The notes beneath the pieces were generated by a model. It was not told where the DNA came from. It was given only the letters and a program-made list of their open reading frames with translations, and did no database searches. The position numbers and the translations under genes are program-made. Of a stretch of 64,000 nt of DNA, positions 12,805-24,049 are shown piece after piece. Origin of the DNA: Ananas comosus (lineage: Eukaryota > Streptophyta > Magnoliopsida > Poales > Bromeliaceae); contig NC_033630.1 of NCBI RefSeq assembly GCF_001540865.1, positions 6,411,242 through 6,475,241 on the forward strand, read 5' to 3'. Numbering within the stretch: the stretch's first letter is position 1; every line of letters starts with the position of its first letter.

Positions 12805-13840
12805 AATCACTTCGAGACATTGATAAGAAGTCTTATGTCGCAGAGTTGACTAGAAATGTTTCTGAGTAAATCCATCACAATGAAATTGTTAAAGAGCATT
12901 TAGGGATGGGCAAGGGAGATCGTCCTTTATAAACACTCACCGGAATTTTTTTACGTCTGAAGATGCGATTTGATTGGGGTGCAACGCTAGTCTTGACACT
13001 TTGGAACAATAGAGACCATCCCTTTCATGCCGCTGAAATTGCTGGTTTGACGTAAGTTGGTGATTCTGGGGCTTAGCGTGGCATCAGGGCAACCGTGAAT
13101 GAATTCATGTTCTTCGACCATAAAATCAGACAGGCTTTAAAGCGTATTAAGTACCTTTACACATCCCCTTCTTTTACATGGCTACTGGCAACTATCCCCA
13201 TTTGTTCCCCCTATGGTGGAAAGATCGTTTTAGACTGCTGGGTATCCAATGCTAGCCCGACACTCAGGGCAAGAAGACTAACCTCTAGGGCCAACCTACC
13301 GATCGCTGAATCTTGCGTACCTATTTCAAATAGATTAAGAAGAGGCCAAATCATAATACGAGGGCAAACCTTTCAGCAATATATTCTCCGGGTTGATGCA
13401 TTTTTTTCCTTTGTGTTTAGCAGAAAGACCCCTACATAATATCCAGCAAGAATCCCAAGGGGGGGAACTTAAGAGGTCTGAAAGTACTGCATCTCACACG
13501 GTACTTCAGACGACGTGCGTTTTTGAGAGATACCTAGATGGTGCATGCTACAAACTTCGGCAACGATTGTACTCCCTCAAGTCTTTTAACTACCTGGCAC
13601 CCCCGATCCCCACATCTTACGAAATCACCCAGATTATCCCAAGATCCTAGCCTTGCATGATCTGCAGCATCTGTCGGCCATCCTGATTTTCTGTTCATGT
13701 GACCCGCTCTCCGCGTACTGAATGCCCACAATGGTGAGATCCGAGGCTGCCCCTTTCAGAGATTATTACCCGCGCCAACAGGCTGAATATGCCGACATTG
13801 TGTTTCAGTAGAATTTTTAAAGACTGAAACGTTAGACGCC
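12805..13840 (+). pseudogene. Continuation of the Helitron protein, frameshifted remnants
   Basis: With frame changes, stretches still resemble successive Helitron blocks. Near 12960-13060 the remains of the block ending in -AAEIAGL are visible. At 13130-13250 a stretch LKRIKYLYTSPSF...SPYGGKIV resembles the LQRI-ELHPSY...LFPYGEDG block. At 13370-13400 a GQTFQQYILRVDAF stretch resembles GRLFQQYIVDAF. Near 13675-13700 GHPDFLF resembles the GYPDLFITFTCNP block. Several frameshifts and stops separate these. This alignment is by eye, so individual blocks are less certain than the trend. Confidence 0.5.
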
Positions 13841-14672
13841 TTAGCGACATGAGGAGGGGATATCAACAACCGGTCGATATGCGTTGCGGGGAGGGCGTGG
13901 CCCAGCGTTTGCTGGAGGCTACACGTCAATCTGCTAAACTGTGCTCGTTAGTCCTGCGGCGCCGCCGCGCCCCGCTTCGGCTTCTCTATTCTTTTTTTTC
14001 TTGCCGCAAATCGTTCATGCTGCTACACTGTATGTCTCTTTGTCACTAGTCGTCCATCTCGCTGCTTCTTCTCGCACAGGAGCTTGTAATACCCTGTGGG
14101 AGTTTTCCCAAAAAAAAGGGCGCCCGGGCTTATCCGCTCATGGTTGCAAATGTTTAACTATCGGGGTGTGCACGGGGCAGAACCATCAGAATATGTTTGA
14201 CACCCACCGCAGCCAGAGAACTAAAAGCTGGAGATTAATCCTTGTTCGGCCTGCGGAAACTTACCGTATCAAGTTAATGAATCAGGTCCCGGCACAGTAT
14301 GAGGCAGCTAGTTGCAAAATTGTATTGGGTGCCCTGGTCATCGTGGGGAGCTGCCATGTTGCTAGACCGCAACTCCGCCGCATGGGTATGATAGAAGGTG
14401 GCTGCCCCCGCTTGCTGCCAAAGACCTATTGTTGCCCAAAAGAAGTATAAATACATGGGAAAACAGTCCATCACCTGATCGGGACTAGGACGGCCTATTT
14501 TGTAACCTACGCCAGCGGAGAAAATTCCAAGATCTGGTTTTCTTCTTTCTCTTTTTTTGTTTGCGGCTCGTGCTAACAAGAGCCCCTGGTATGGGAATTG
14601 TAACAGCGATTGTCTGCAGAAGCGCCTGTACAAACTTGAAGCAATTCAATCAATCAATCTCGGCTGCTATTA
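13841..14672 (+). other. Unassigned sequence between the Helitron remnant and an assembly gap
   Basis: GC content is somewhat higher than around it. Two overlapping open frames (up to 169 codons) lie here, but I recognise no motif in either frame. The HUH nuclease motif of Helitrons, expected in this direction, was not found. The last 200 bases before the gap also match nothing else I can place in the window. Confidence 0.3.
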
Positions 14673-14772
14673 NNNNNNNNNNNNNNNNNNNNNNNNNNNN
14701 NNNNNNNNNNNNNNNNNNNNNNNNNNNNNNNNNNNNNNNNNNNNNNNNNNNNNNNNNNNNNNNNNNNNNNNN
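14673..14772. other. Assembly gap (100 N)
   Basis: There are exactly 100 N, a conventional placeholder for a gap of unknown length. Sequence on the two sides belongs to different elements: Helitron-side sequence to the left and a minus-strand LTR to the right. Confidence 0.95.
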
Positions 14773-16258
14773 TATACACTACTTTGTACTCACACACACA
14801 TGCCACACTTGTTCTCTGAGTGTTCAATTCTAGCATTCTTGACTCAACAATGCCACTCTCTACATTCATATCCACATGTCACATTTGTTTCTAAGTTCTC
14901 ATTACTATATCAAATGCCACAATATCATAATTGCACTTGCCTATACTTTTTAGCACATTTTACAACTTGCCAACATGCATAATTTCATCTAGTATACTCC
15001 ACAATATCAACATGCATATTCCATTTATCATATTTCACAATTTGTCTATATACATATACCAACTAGTATATTTCCATAATGTTAACATTCATATGCCATC
15101 CAACATGTTCCATGATTTATCAACATGCATATTCTTTATCGCCCAATGGTAGGCATTATGCAACTTAACATTTTTCTCATGCATTCACTATTAGCATTTT
15201 CCTTAATGTATTAACATGCACATCTCAACGTAGGTATTAAACATCAAACATAATAAGGTTCATGCATCCATATTATCTTATGCAACCTACCACTATACAT
15301 ACATGCATTAATAATGAATATTACTTTGCTTTGACATGGAAGCGAGCTAGACATTTTGGTGAGCACAACCCACCTCAAATCGCTTTCCGATTGCTTTTAG
15401 TCACTTACAATCGGCCCCCTGCGGCATACGTGACCCGATTCGGCCCGAACTCGCACTCGACCATCTAACGGCCACCAATCCATAATCCGAAAATTTAAGG
15501 TCTATAACTTGATGCCATGATGCTCCGGATCCGTTTTTATGGATTTTGGATGTCGCTTCGGCCCTCTAGGCGGAAACGAAGCCAAAACGTCCGTTTCTTC
15601 AATATCTTCGCGTAGGCTCGACGAATCGCTGAACCGACTTCACCAACACGTCAAAAATACCTTCAATTAGGTTTACATAGGGTTAAATTAGATCAAGCCC
15701 TTATATTTTGTAAAATTCTATTTTTGAGCCCTAAAATGCACTATTGTAAGAAATCATCATATAACCTTTTAATTCATGCAATAGTCATCCATTTAGCATC
15801 TAAGGGTTCCTCTAAATTCAATTATAGAGCATATAATTCAAACCCTAGAACTCCACTATTTTAAATCTAGCCTCTACCCATGCTCCAAATAACCCAAATT
15901 AAATGGAGAAAACATGCTAACATCACATTAGAGGCTACTAGAACCTCATACATAAAGGATTTATTTGAAATCCTAGTTTAAATCAAGAGATCTCACCTTA
16001 GGCCACTATGCCCATCAAGCTAAATCCACCATTAGAAAGCTTGCTTCACCATTGGAGAGCTCCAACATTATCTCCAACATCATCTCCTCCAAAATCCCAT
16101 CTTTAGGAGAGAAAACTAGAGAGAGGAGAGAGATATCTAGAGAGAGAAAGGGAAGTTTCTCTCTCCCTCTCCATGCGTGTGTGTGGTGGGTGTGTGTGCG
16201 CGTTGGTTGGTTGAGGGAGGAAGAAGAAATGGGAAAAAGACCCATTTTCATAAGTCAA

Positions 16259-16426
16259 CACCCCTCAACACACTACTCAACCGACCGTCCCTAGAGCAAG
16301 TGGCAAAGGGCTTGGTGGTTGGTACCCGAGACCCAAGTTCGAATCCTAGTTGATTCACATTTTCAGCTAAGTTTATTTCTAAATGAAATCCCGACCAGCG
16401 GTAGCGCTGCTACCTATCTTCTCTTT

Positions 16427-16464
<38 letters not shown>

Positions 16465-16486
16465 ACCTCTCAACACACTACTCAAC
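16259..16486 (+). mobile_element. tRNA-derived SINE with target-site duplications
   Basis: The body (about 16282-16428) carries a Pol III internal promoter. An A-box-like TAGAGCAAGTGG starts at 16291, and a B-box GTTCGAATCC follows at about 16337-16346. The 3' end is an A-run to about 16461. Flanks 16259-16281 and 16464-16486 match over 23 bases with one mismatch; the core is CTCAACACACTACTCAAC. That is the signature of LINE-machinery retrotransposition. The long pure A tail and nearly identical duplications suggest a fairly recent insertion into the LTR. It codes for no protein. Confidence 0.9.
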
Positions 16487-16885
16487 TTTCAGCACAGGTA
16501 CATATATTTTTCGCCTGCCCTTCTGAATGTCCGTTTGAGCTCAAATTTGACAGTCAGGCTTGGTTTTACTTAACTTAACGAAAGAAACTTTAATCTTTCA
16601 GTTTCGACCACATTTGGTCACCGAAAGCTCTGCCGAACTGTAATCTCTAGCACATAGCAGTCGGATTTTATTTTTCACCTTCCGGGTATCAGAATGACAT
16701 GAAACTTTAAATCTAGCTTCATAAAAATAATTTTGACATATTCTCCAGTTTTCATAATTTTCTGACACTGCATTTTCTGCTAAAATATCAGCTCCGTTTC
16801 TCACGGAAAATTCTAAATCTTCTGTTTTCGTTCCGATTTTAGCACGAGTCGTTTCCGACTTATATTTTACTTCTCTAAATCCAAT

Positions 16886-16922
16886 AAAAATAGTATCTCG
16901 TACTATTAGAGATACTATTTTT
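16886..16922. repeat. Perfect 14-bp inverted repeat (hairpin) near the LTR start
   Basis: The arms are AAAAATAGTATCTC (16886-16899) and its exact complement at 16909-16922, with a nine-base loop GTACTATTA. It lies 40-75 bases inside the 5' end of the minus-strand LTR, in presumed U3. It may be cruciform-forming, a protein site, or a tiny insertion footprint. Confidence 0.7.
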
Positions 16923-16961
16923 ATTTATTTTTACTTTTTTATCAAAATCCGGTATGTTACA

Positions 16962-17174
16962 ACCATGAGCCATCTGTATCAACAAAGAACACCATCAAGT
17001 AATAAGGGTCAGCGACATACAACGGAACACAAGCCAAACAACCCCGTACTCATGCACCTATACACCTTAGGTCTTTCTATGGGCCAGCCTAACCAGTGGT
17101 TCAGTTAAACATTAATGAGAAAAAGGTTGCAACCAGTGGTTCAGTTACGTTGCCTATTTTATTATTTAAATCAT
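16962..17174 (+). repeat. Fragment related to the LTR end at the window start
   Basis: The stretch from about 17020 to 17097 is a diverged copy of bases 95-177, with shared blocks around ACACAAGCC, CCTATACACC and TAGGTCTT. A short internal duplication of CCAGTGGTTCAGTTA occurs at 17092 and 17132. The primer-binding site seen at 179 is not present here (CAGTGGTTCAG replaces it). Confidence 0.5.
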
Positions 17175-19219
17175 GAGTTTATGCTATTTATGTATTGTTT
17201 GAGGGCTTCCATACAATTGTGACAGCATGGGCTGCCTCGGGTAGCATGAGACCACCTCCTGTGGCCCTCTGGACTGATTGTCCAAGTCCTCATTGCTTTC
17301 GCGAGATCGAATCGTGTTCCAGAGCATTTTTTCGACAAAATTGTCAGCATAATGTGTTTATCGGTGTGGGAATCGCTTTGTGGAGTTGTGGATGCCCTAG
17401 TTTTGTTGCTGAGCCTTGTTGGCTGGTTTTCCTTGTTGTCCCGAAGTTTCAGAGACAACGGGTGAGCGACGGAGGGTTCTGGTGCCGAAAACGGCATTTT
17501 CGGAAAACCGGGATGTCATTACGGGTGCGTTTGTATTTTTATGCACCTTGGACTTGGGTTTGCTGTCCGACAACCTAAATTGGTGTGTTTCTGGACAGCG
17601 AGTGACTTGGGTTGCTTATTGTTACCTTCCGGGGTATTCTCTAGTGTTCGGAATTGTTCCGGTAGATTTTTCAAAAATTTCGACGATTTCGGAATTATGA
17701 GTTTAGCATTTTTGAGTCGACTCAATGGACCATGACTTGGTAGGTATTTCGTAGGTCTAGTCAATATTCCTGTGAGCCTTGGGTGTTAGGCTCTTCTCCA
17801 GTTCAGGTGGGTGCTTCGATCCAGAGTCGGTACATTGGACTAGCTCGGTGATATTTCTCATTTTTCTTTTCCTTGCATGTTACGGATAAGCGTGATTCCA
17901 CTCGACTTCCAGTTATTATTCTCTACTTTCATCTCTACATATGATATCAGTAGAGTTGTGTGGTGTATCTTGCATGATCTTGTGGTGAGACCTGATTGGT
18001 CAGTATTGATCGGCTCGATGATCCGAACAATCTCTTGGACATGTGTTAGTTGTTACTATTCTTGGCTTGTTGCCGCCCTATGGATTGAGCATTTTGCATC
18101 GATTGTCACAACTCATTTAGTACTTCACGTACACCAGCGGTTTGGCCACCGTGGGAGTGTTTTTTTTCAAAAAAGTGGTCGTCTTCTCAACTCGTGAGCC
18201 TCTTTCTAGGTGTTTGTGGAGATTGTGTGCCTGGTGGGTAAGCATACAGTGACATAGCCTGCGATCTGCGGATTTATAGGGCACAATGATTGGGTTTTCG
18301 GTTTATCTACAGTTGATGCATATGTTCAATATTTGCAGTAGCAGTAGTTGTTCATACATATTTATACCTGTTCTCTAATATTCGCTACTGTACTTGTTAT
18401 ACATATCTATCTGTTGTATCTCCTTTGCCGGTGCGTACACCTCGCCTTCGTCGGCTTGCAGTACCCACTGAAAGGGGAGACATGTTTACATTTTCTCACC
18501 CCCCACTATTTTTCAAGTGATCTCAGTGGTGGGAGTCGGGACGTTGTGTGAGGCGCGATAGCTAGTGAGCTGTTGAGGTTCCGACTAGTCTTCCCTCAGT
18601 TTTCGGTTATTCTATCTCGATCCTTCTCGTCTTATTGGTTAATAAACTAGAGTTATGTAGTTCAGTTATTCAGTTGTCTGTTGTTTGATTGTCAGACTTA
18701 GTGGTTTTTGAGTATTGTGTATGTTTGATGATTCTCTATATTTCAAGGTGATATTAGTGGTTTATTTGTGATATGTAGTTGATGGTTTTATCGTACGTAG
18801 TTTTCTAACCCTCGTGGTAGCTGGCTTTTCAAAAGTGAGTTTCCGTGTGGGAAATAGTTTTCAAATGACTTTCGAATTTATTGATGTTTGCTGTTTTTAA
18901 ATATAGTTTCTGGGTGGGAAACACTTTTAAAGAATAGAACTGATTGCTGTAATGTGCATTGGCATCATCCTTCGCCTAAGGAGTGTTTAGAGCATGCATC
19001 AACGTAAGGATGGTTAGCTGAATGGTTATCTGACATCCGTATTGTGTATGTTGTTTGTGTGAGTGGATGAGTGCATTGTTGTATATTTTGTGTTGGTAAG
19101 CCGTGCAGATACAGGAAAGACTCTGCAAGTGTGGACAGAGAGATTTATGTATCTTTGGTGGGTTTCAAACTGGCCCCTTTTATTTGAAAAGGCTTTACAA
19201 AAAGGACGTCGAGGCGTGA
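17175..19219 (+). repeat. 5'-truncated LTR, plus strand (family of 26261-30463)
   Basis: It is homologous in reverse to the long LTR at 26261-30463. The block GACTGATTGTCC at about 17272 corresponds to 28585-28600. The block with CGCCTTCGTCGGCTTG and the ACATGTTTAC-ATTTTCTCACC region (18440-18510) correspond to 26840-26910. The tail with GCAGATACAGGAAAGACTCT matches the TCTCCCCTGTATTTGCACGG block. It ends GGCGTGACA at 19219. No primer-binding site follows, so it is a solo or 3' LTR, and it lacks roughly its first half. Confidence 0.7.
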
Positions 19220-19365
19220 CAGGCGCTCCGACAACCTCCCTCCGCCGCCACACACCAACGACGGGATCGGTGCTCCGCTCGGCTCCAAGGGCTGGGCCAA
19301 CGATCGGGTTTCGTTGCGGAAGGATAAACAGGCTGAGATCCTCAGCAACATCGAGCTCATCATCG
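19220..19365 (+). other. Exon-like open stretch directly after an LTR end, unidentified
   Basis: Immediately after the LTR end there is a GC-rich open stretch of about 48 codons. It reads ...PPPPHTNDGIGAPLGSKGW and then KDKQAEILSNIELIIAR, with codon-like composition, and passes into T-rich, intron-like sequence from about 19370. I do not recognise the protein. It could be a captured or truncated host exon, or the flank into which the LTR inserted. It has no visible start codon. Confidence 0.3.
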
Positions 19366-21182
19366 CCCGAGTTTGGTTCTTGTTTTCTTGTTGGAATCTT
19401 GGCTCTATTCTCTGCTCCTATTTGATGATCCTCTGCTTGCTTGTCTCTTCCCTTTTGCTATGTAGGAAAGTTGAAAGAGATCACATTCTAGGAAATTTTT
19501 GTTTGACCTGGCTTTGTTATATTTCACTTGATCCTCTGCTATGTAAAACATGGTTTGGCCTCACTTTCATACCTAAACTTTGATTTGTTGTATCAGGTGC
19601 GCAAACTTTTAAAACGTTTTAATTTTAGTTCCGTTGTCTGTCATTGCTGGTCCCAAACTTTTAAAACATTCCAATCAGATGTTTACTTGAATTGACTAAT
19701 TTAATACATCATTGTTGGTTTGAAAAACTTCAATGTCATTAGTCAGATGCGTTTAACTATTCCGCTAATCTTCTTTGACTAATTAATTTGCTGTCATATT
19801 CTAGCTATTATTTGTGTGTTTCAGCAAACTTCTAGGCTGCTACTTAAGGTAAATTGTACCACTAACCTCTGAACTTTCAGGCTTGGTTTAGGTTTAATTT
19901 TGCTTCTCAAACCGTCAAAATTTATATTTGAGATACCAAATTCTTGTAAGAGTTTGATTTTTCGTCCCCTTATGTAATTACCAATTGAGAATTTACATAC
20001 TACCCATTTATTGATCAATTATCGTATCACATATTTCAATCCTACTATCTATTGAGTAAGAATCTTTTCGCTACTTAAAAAATAAAATGTTCGTGAAATT
20101 TGTAGTCTACAAATCTAAGATGAACTAGGTGCAAGTAGTAATTTTTAACTTCAAAGCAAGGACTATAATGAAACATTTATCAAGTTTAGAGAATAAAATG
20201 GAATATCATTAAAAGTTAGGGGTCTCAAATATCAGGTCTCAAAGATATTTTCGACATCATTGGCCTAACGATCAGAAGGTTTTAAAATTTGTAATTTTAA
20301 TAGTCGATATAAGATGTTTTCTCGTTTAACGGCGTAAAAATATTAAAATCAATTGAATTTTGGTTAGAAAATTTTTTAAACTATTTAGAACAAAATCTAT
20401 AATCTTGATCTTGATTACAAGACTTCTATCATTACTTGTTAAAGAATATTCATTTTCAGCTGTTGATTTTTGTACCCACTTGATGGATGAGAGAACAATA
20501 TAGAAAAAATATAAAATTTGGTTTCTAAATGATTCAAGTGGCATAGATAATATTCAACGGTACCGATTGTCGATTTGGGGGCTCTATCATCGAAAATAAA
20601 TGAATGGCAACGGTGCCCATTTACCACCGATTGCATTTCAACTCAACTCTATATATTTATACTTCATGTGTAAACACTTTAATAGTTTTAACTTTAGAGT
20701 CTCAGCTTGACTTTGCAGAGGCTTGAACCGAGTTCGGATTGTCGTTGGTCAAACATTTTAAGTGTCAAGCCAAATCCCACCCATCAAGTTTCGAGCTCAA
20801 TAACACGGAGCAGACCACCTAATCTCTAGCCAGCTTTACAATTTAGCAAATATGAAAAAAAAAAAAAATACAATAGAACATAATGAGACATGAAGTACAT
20901 TGACCTTTCAGAGCAGAGCCCTTACATTTATAAGTCTCTTGTGTTTCACATCAACTCTCTTGTTTTATAATTTTTTTTTCCTCTCTAAAATTCAAAAAGA
21001 TTAATTATGTCAATCATTAGATCAAGGGTATAAAATGTACACTTTTTATAAAGAATGTACTGGTATGGTTATCCCCTAAAAGAGGTTGTATGGATGAGTA
21101 TCTTAGATGAATATTTATTAGTATCCAGACTAGATTTATATCTTACTTACTCGAACTATAATGTGGTTAACAATAATATTTT
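19366..21182. other. AT-rich intergenic DNA, no gene seen
   Basis: The stretch is T-rich, then AT-rich, with no long open frame. Short blocks such as GGTAAATTGTACCACTAACC (19849) and the GTGCGCAAACTTTTAAAACG stretch (19599) look like ends of the numerous plant MITEs with TAAATT-AC-type termini, but I could not pair them. An A-run lies at 20855. Confidence 0.5.
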
Positions 21183-21562
21183 GATAAATTACACTTTTTT
21201 TCCTCAAACTATTTGGCGCATGACACTTTGATCCTCAAGTTTTAATTTATTATAATATTTCGCTCGAACTTTTTAAATTATTATAATTAAGTCCCACAAC
21301 CCAATTTATACGGCTAAATTTTGACAAATTGTTGATATAAAAGTAATATAAATCTTAATTATTGTCACATCATCGGTCATCACACTTCAACATCATTTCT
21401 ATATCGACAATTTATCAATGTTTAGCCGACTAAATTAGGTTGTAGGACGTGGTTATAACAATTTAAAAAGTTTGAGTCGTAAATTACAAAACAATTAAAC
21501 TTTGAGAACAAAAATGTCAAACACGCCATAATTTGAGGTCCAGAAATGTAATTTACCTTTAG
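21183..21562. mobile_element. Foldback MITE (~380 bp)
   Basis: The left end (GATAAATTACACTTTTTTTCC then TCAAACTATTTGGCGCATGACA) is inverted at the right end (GTCAAACACGCCATAATTTGAGG, then AATGTAATTTACC). The arms are about 70 bp and imperfect. The interior is AT-rich and non-coding. The next MITE starts at its right edge. Confidence 0.65.
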
Positions 21563-21930
21563 GGCGTGTTTGGTTCGCTTCTTTTTCACCATGGAATCGG
21601 AATCGGAATGGGTGAATCCGTTTGTGGGTGTTTGGTACACGGGAGTCCCATTCCAATTCCGATTCCCGAGTGGAATGGGAATGCCCCAATCACCCCTTTT
21701 TTCAATCCGGCCTAGGAGGCCGGATTGAAAGTTGAATCCGGACGGAATGGATATTTATTCGGATTAAATTTATTTTTTCAACTTTTTAAATTAAAATATA
21801 AGTTAAAATTTTAAAATTAAATATATAATTTTAAATTTTAATTTAAACTTAAATTAAAAATTAAAATTTAATCAAGTATTTCGAATCTAACTTATGAATT
21901 TGAATTTAAATTAAATTTTAATTTATATAA
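21563..21930. mobile_element. MITE, left part (Harbinger/Tourist-like), cut by a gap
   Basis: It starts GGGCGTGTTTGGTTCGC, a type of terminus common among plant PIF/Harbinger-derived MITEs. It then has the GAATCGGAATCGGAATGGG sub-terminal block and a TCCGGCCTAGGAGGCCGGA palindrome at about 21706-21724. The AT-rich interior is almost identical to 25740-25890. Its right half is in the gap at 21931. Confidence 0.65.
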
Positions 21931-22642
21931 NNNNNNNNNNNNNNNNNNNNNNNNNNNNNNNNNNNNNNNNNNNNNNNNNNNNNNNNNNNNNNNNNNNNNN
22001 NNNNNNNNNNNNNNNNNNNNNNNNNNNNNNNNNNNNNNNNNNNNNNNNNNNNNNNNNNNNNNNNNNNNNNNNNNNNNNNNNNNNNNNNNNNNNNNNNNNN
22101 NNNNNNNNNNNNNNNNNNNNNNNNNNNNNNNNNNNNNNNNNNNNNNNNNNNNNNNNNNNNNNNNNNNNNNNNNNNNNNNNNNNNNNNNNNNNNNNNNNNN
22201 NNNNNNNNNNNNNNNNNNNNNNNNNNNNNNNNNNNNNNNNNNNNNNNNNNNNNNNNNNNNNNNNNNNNNNNNNNNNNNNNNNNNNNNNNNNNNNNNNNNN
22301 NNNNNNNNNNNNNNNNNNNNNNNNNNNNNNNNNNNNNNNNNNNNNNNNNNNNNNNNNNNNNNNNNNNNNNNNNNNNNNNNNNNNNNNNNNNNNNNNNNNN
22401 NNNNNNNNNNNNNNNNNNNNNNNNNNNNNNNNNNNNNNNNNNNNNNNNNNNNNNNNNNNNNNNNNNNNNNNNNNNNNNNNNNNNNNNNNNNNNNNNNNNN
22501 NNNNNNNNNNNNNNNNNNNNNNNNNNNNNNNNNNNNNNNNNNNNNNNNNNNNNNNNNNNNNNNNNNNNNNNNNNNNNNNNNNNNNNNNNNNNNNNNNNNN
22601 NNNNNNNNNNNNNNNNNNNNNNNNNNNNNNNNNNNNNNNNNN
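21931..22642. other. Assembly gap (712 N)
   Basis: The gap interrupts the MITE to the left and begins immediately before the terminal base of the hAT-like MITE to the right. Both neighbours are repeats with near-identical relatives, which probably caused it. Confidence 0.95.
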
Positions 22643-23116
22643 TAGGGATGTCAATGGGTATGGATACCCGAAATTTTATCCGAACCCGAACCCGAATGAA
22701 ACCGATATATCTGATGGATATGAATATGGATTCGGATATGGATATCAAAAATAGAAACCCGAAGGATATGGATTCGGATATGGATTTTGATTGTACCCGA
22801 TCTGAACCCGACCCGAACCCGAATTTATTTTGTATTATATATAATATATATATAAAAATTTGATGTTATATTTGAATTTGTATTTTAAAAATTTAGATTT
22901 AATTTTGAAATATTGAAAAAAGAAATAATTGTTTCGGGTTCAAATTTTCAGGTTCGGGTTCGGGTTTCGAATTTTTGGTCGGGTTCGGGTTTGGATATGG
23001 ATTTTTAAAATCCGTCGCTTTCGGGTTCGGATTCGGGTTCGGGTCTCGGGTTCGAAGTCGGGTTCGGGTTCGAGTTTTTAAAAATCTGCACCGAATTCGA
23101 CCCGTTGACATCTCTA
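22643..23116. mobile_element. hAT-like foldback MITE rich in CCCGAA/TTCGGG
   Basis: The left terminus TAGGGATGTCAATGGGT and the right terminus (complement TAGAGATGTCAACGGGT) form an inverted pair with one or two mismatches. TA-GGG-type ends fit hAT elements. The arms are filled with repeated CCCGAACCCGAAC words and the complementary GGTTCGGGTTCGGG, so the whole element can fold back. The 8-bp target duplication cannot be checked because the left flank is N. Open frames on both strands here are by-products of the repeat. Confidence 0.75.
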
Positions 23117-23429
23117 CACGGCGGAGAAAAATGCTTTGCATACATTCAGTTTTGGATGTATATCTCCATTTAAGTAAGGGCCAACTTTATTTGTTCACCC
23201 TAATATTATTACTTTCTTTTTTTTTAATATTAAAAATTTAATTAGCATGTCTAAAATTTAATATTATAAGATACACATCTCAAAAGCATATGTACGAGTG
23301 ACATTATTTCACATGGTAATAACGACCATCCTACTCAATGTCACGTCAGCAGTTCTTTTACTAGTAGGAGGAAGAAAGGGAGGAAAAAAAATAATGATGA
23401 AATTATTGCTTGTAACAACCGGCCTCAAT
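23117..23429. other. AT-rich sequence, no gene seen
   Basis: Low-complexity T- and A-rich stretch with no motif I recognise. Confidence 0.4.
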
Positions 23430-23780
23430 AATTTTAGGAAAAAACTTTAAATATCGCTTATATGGTTTCGTATTTTCTCACTTTAGTATTTTCTGATTTA
23501 AAATGTATCACTTTCGTATCCTATAGTTTTATTTTTTTTATTATTATCTTTTTTTACTATTTTTTATTAAATCAGTAAAAAAATTAAAACTAAAGAATAC
23601 TAAATTAAATATTCAACAATGTAGATAGAGTATCTGTTTTGTATATGATTTAACGAAAAATTAATAAAGAGTCTGACGAAAAAAAAAAAAACCACAGGAT
23701 AATAAATTAATACACTTTAAACAACAAGATACCAAAATGAAAAATACGAAATTACAGGGATGGTATTTGAAGTTTGCCTA
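23430..23780. mobile_element. Foldback MITE (~350 bp)
   Basis: The left arm (AAACTTTAAATATCGCTTATA, then TGGTTTCGTATTTTCTCACTTTAGTATT) is the imperfect inverse of the right arm (ACAAGATACCAAAATGAAAAATACGAAAT, then GGATGGTATTTGAAGTTT). The interior is AT-rich and non-coding. Confidence 0.6.
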
Positions 23781-24049
23781 TAATTTTACAAAGCAACAAA
23801 CATTTAAAGAATATTCCAATTCTCTAAATACAATTTACAATACCATATAATGCACAATCTCAGAAATTATAAAGCTTATAAATTAACCACCAATGCATAA
23901 AGTAGTCTCAAAATTAGTGACACAGAAGGGTTACATACTTTCACGAGTTTACAACAATTATTTAGGTCTCGGTTCGTATCATGTCTGTTCTTTATTTTTT
24001 TACGACAAAAATATATATAATTTATCTAAACTATGAATCAGTTTAAAAT

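Larger units (their letters stand above)
14773..16961 (-). repeat. LTR of a Gypsy-type element, minus strand, interrupted by a SINE
   Basis: Read on the minus strand it starts TGTAACATACCGG at 16961. It then has a CT-rich leader (about 16100-16250), a block (15360-15660) homologous to 30530-30870, and an AATGCTAA/ATGCAT-rich stretch (14800-15300) like 30900-31260. It enters the gap before its 3' end. It belongs to the broad family of the LTRs at 3922 and 30464. A SINE with target-site duplications is inserted at 16282. Confidence 0.7.

Noticed and set aside
13941..14450. 169-codon frame next to the Helitron remnant as a possible gene or captured exon
   Set aside because: No motif, several frames open, and no Helitron block could be aligned; left as unassigned sequence.
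12076..14672. An intact, active Helitron
   Set aside because: Only the N-terminal domain is open; later blocks are frameshifted, and the HUH nuclease and helicase are not found before the gap.
21918..22748. Open frames of 243 and 276 codons
   Set aside because: They consist almost wholly of N translated as X across the assembly gap.
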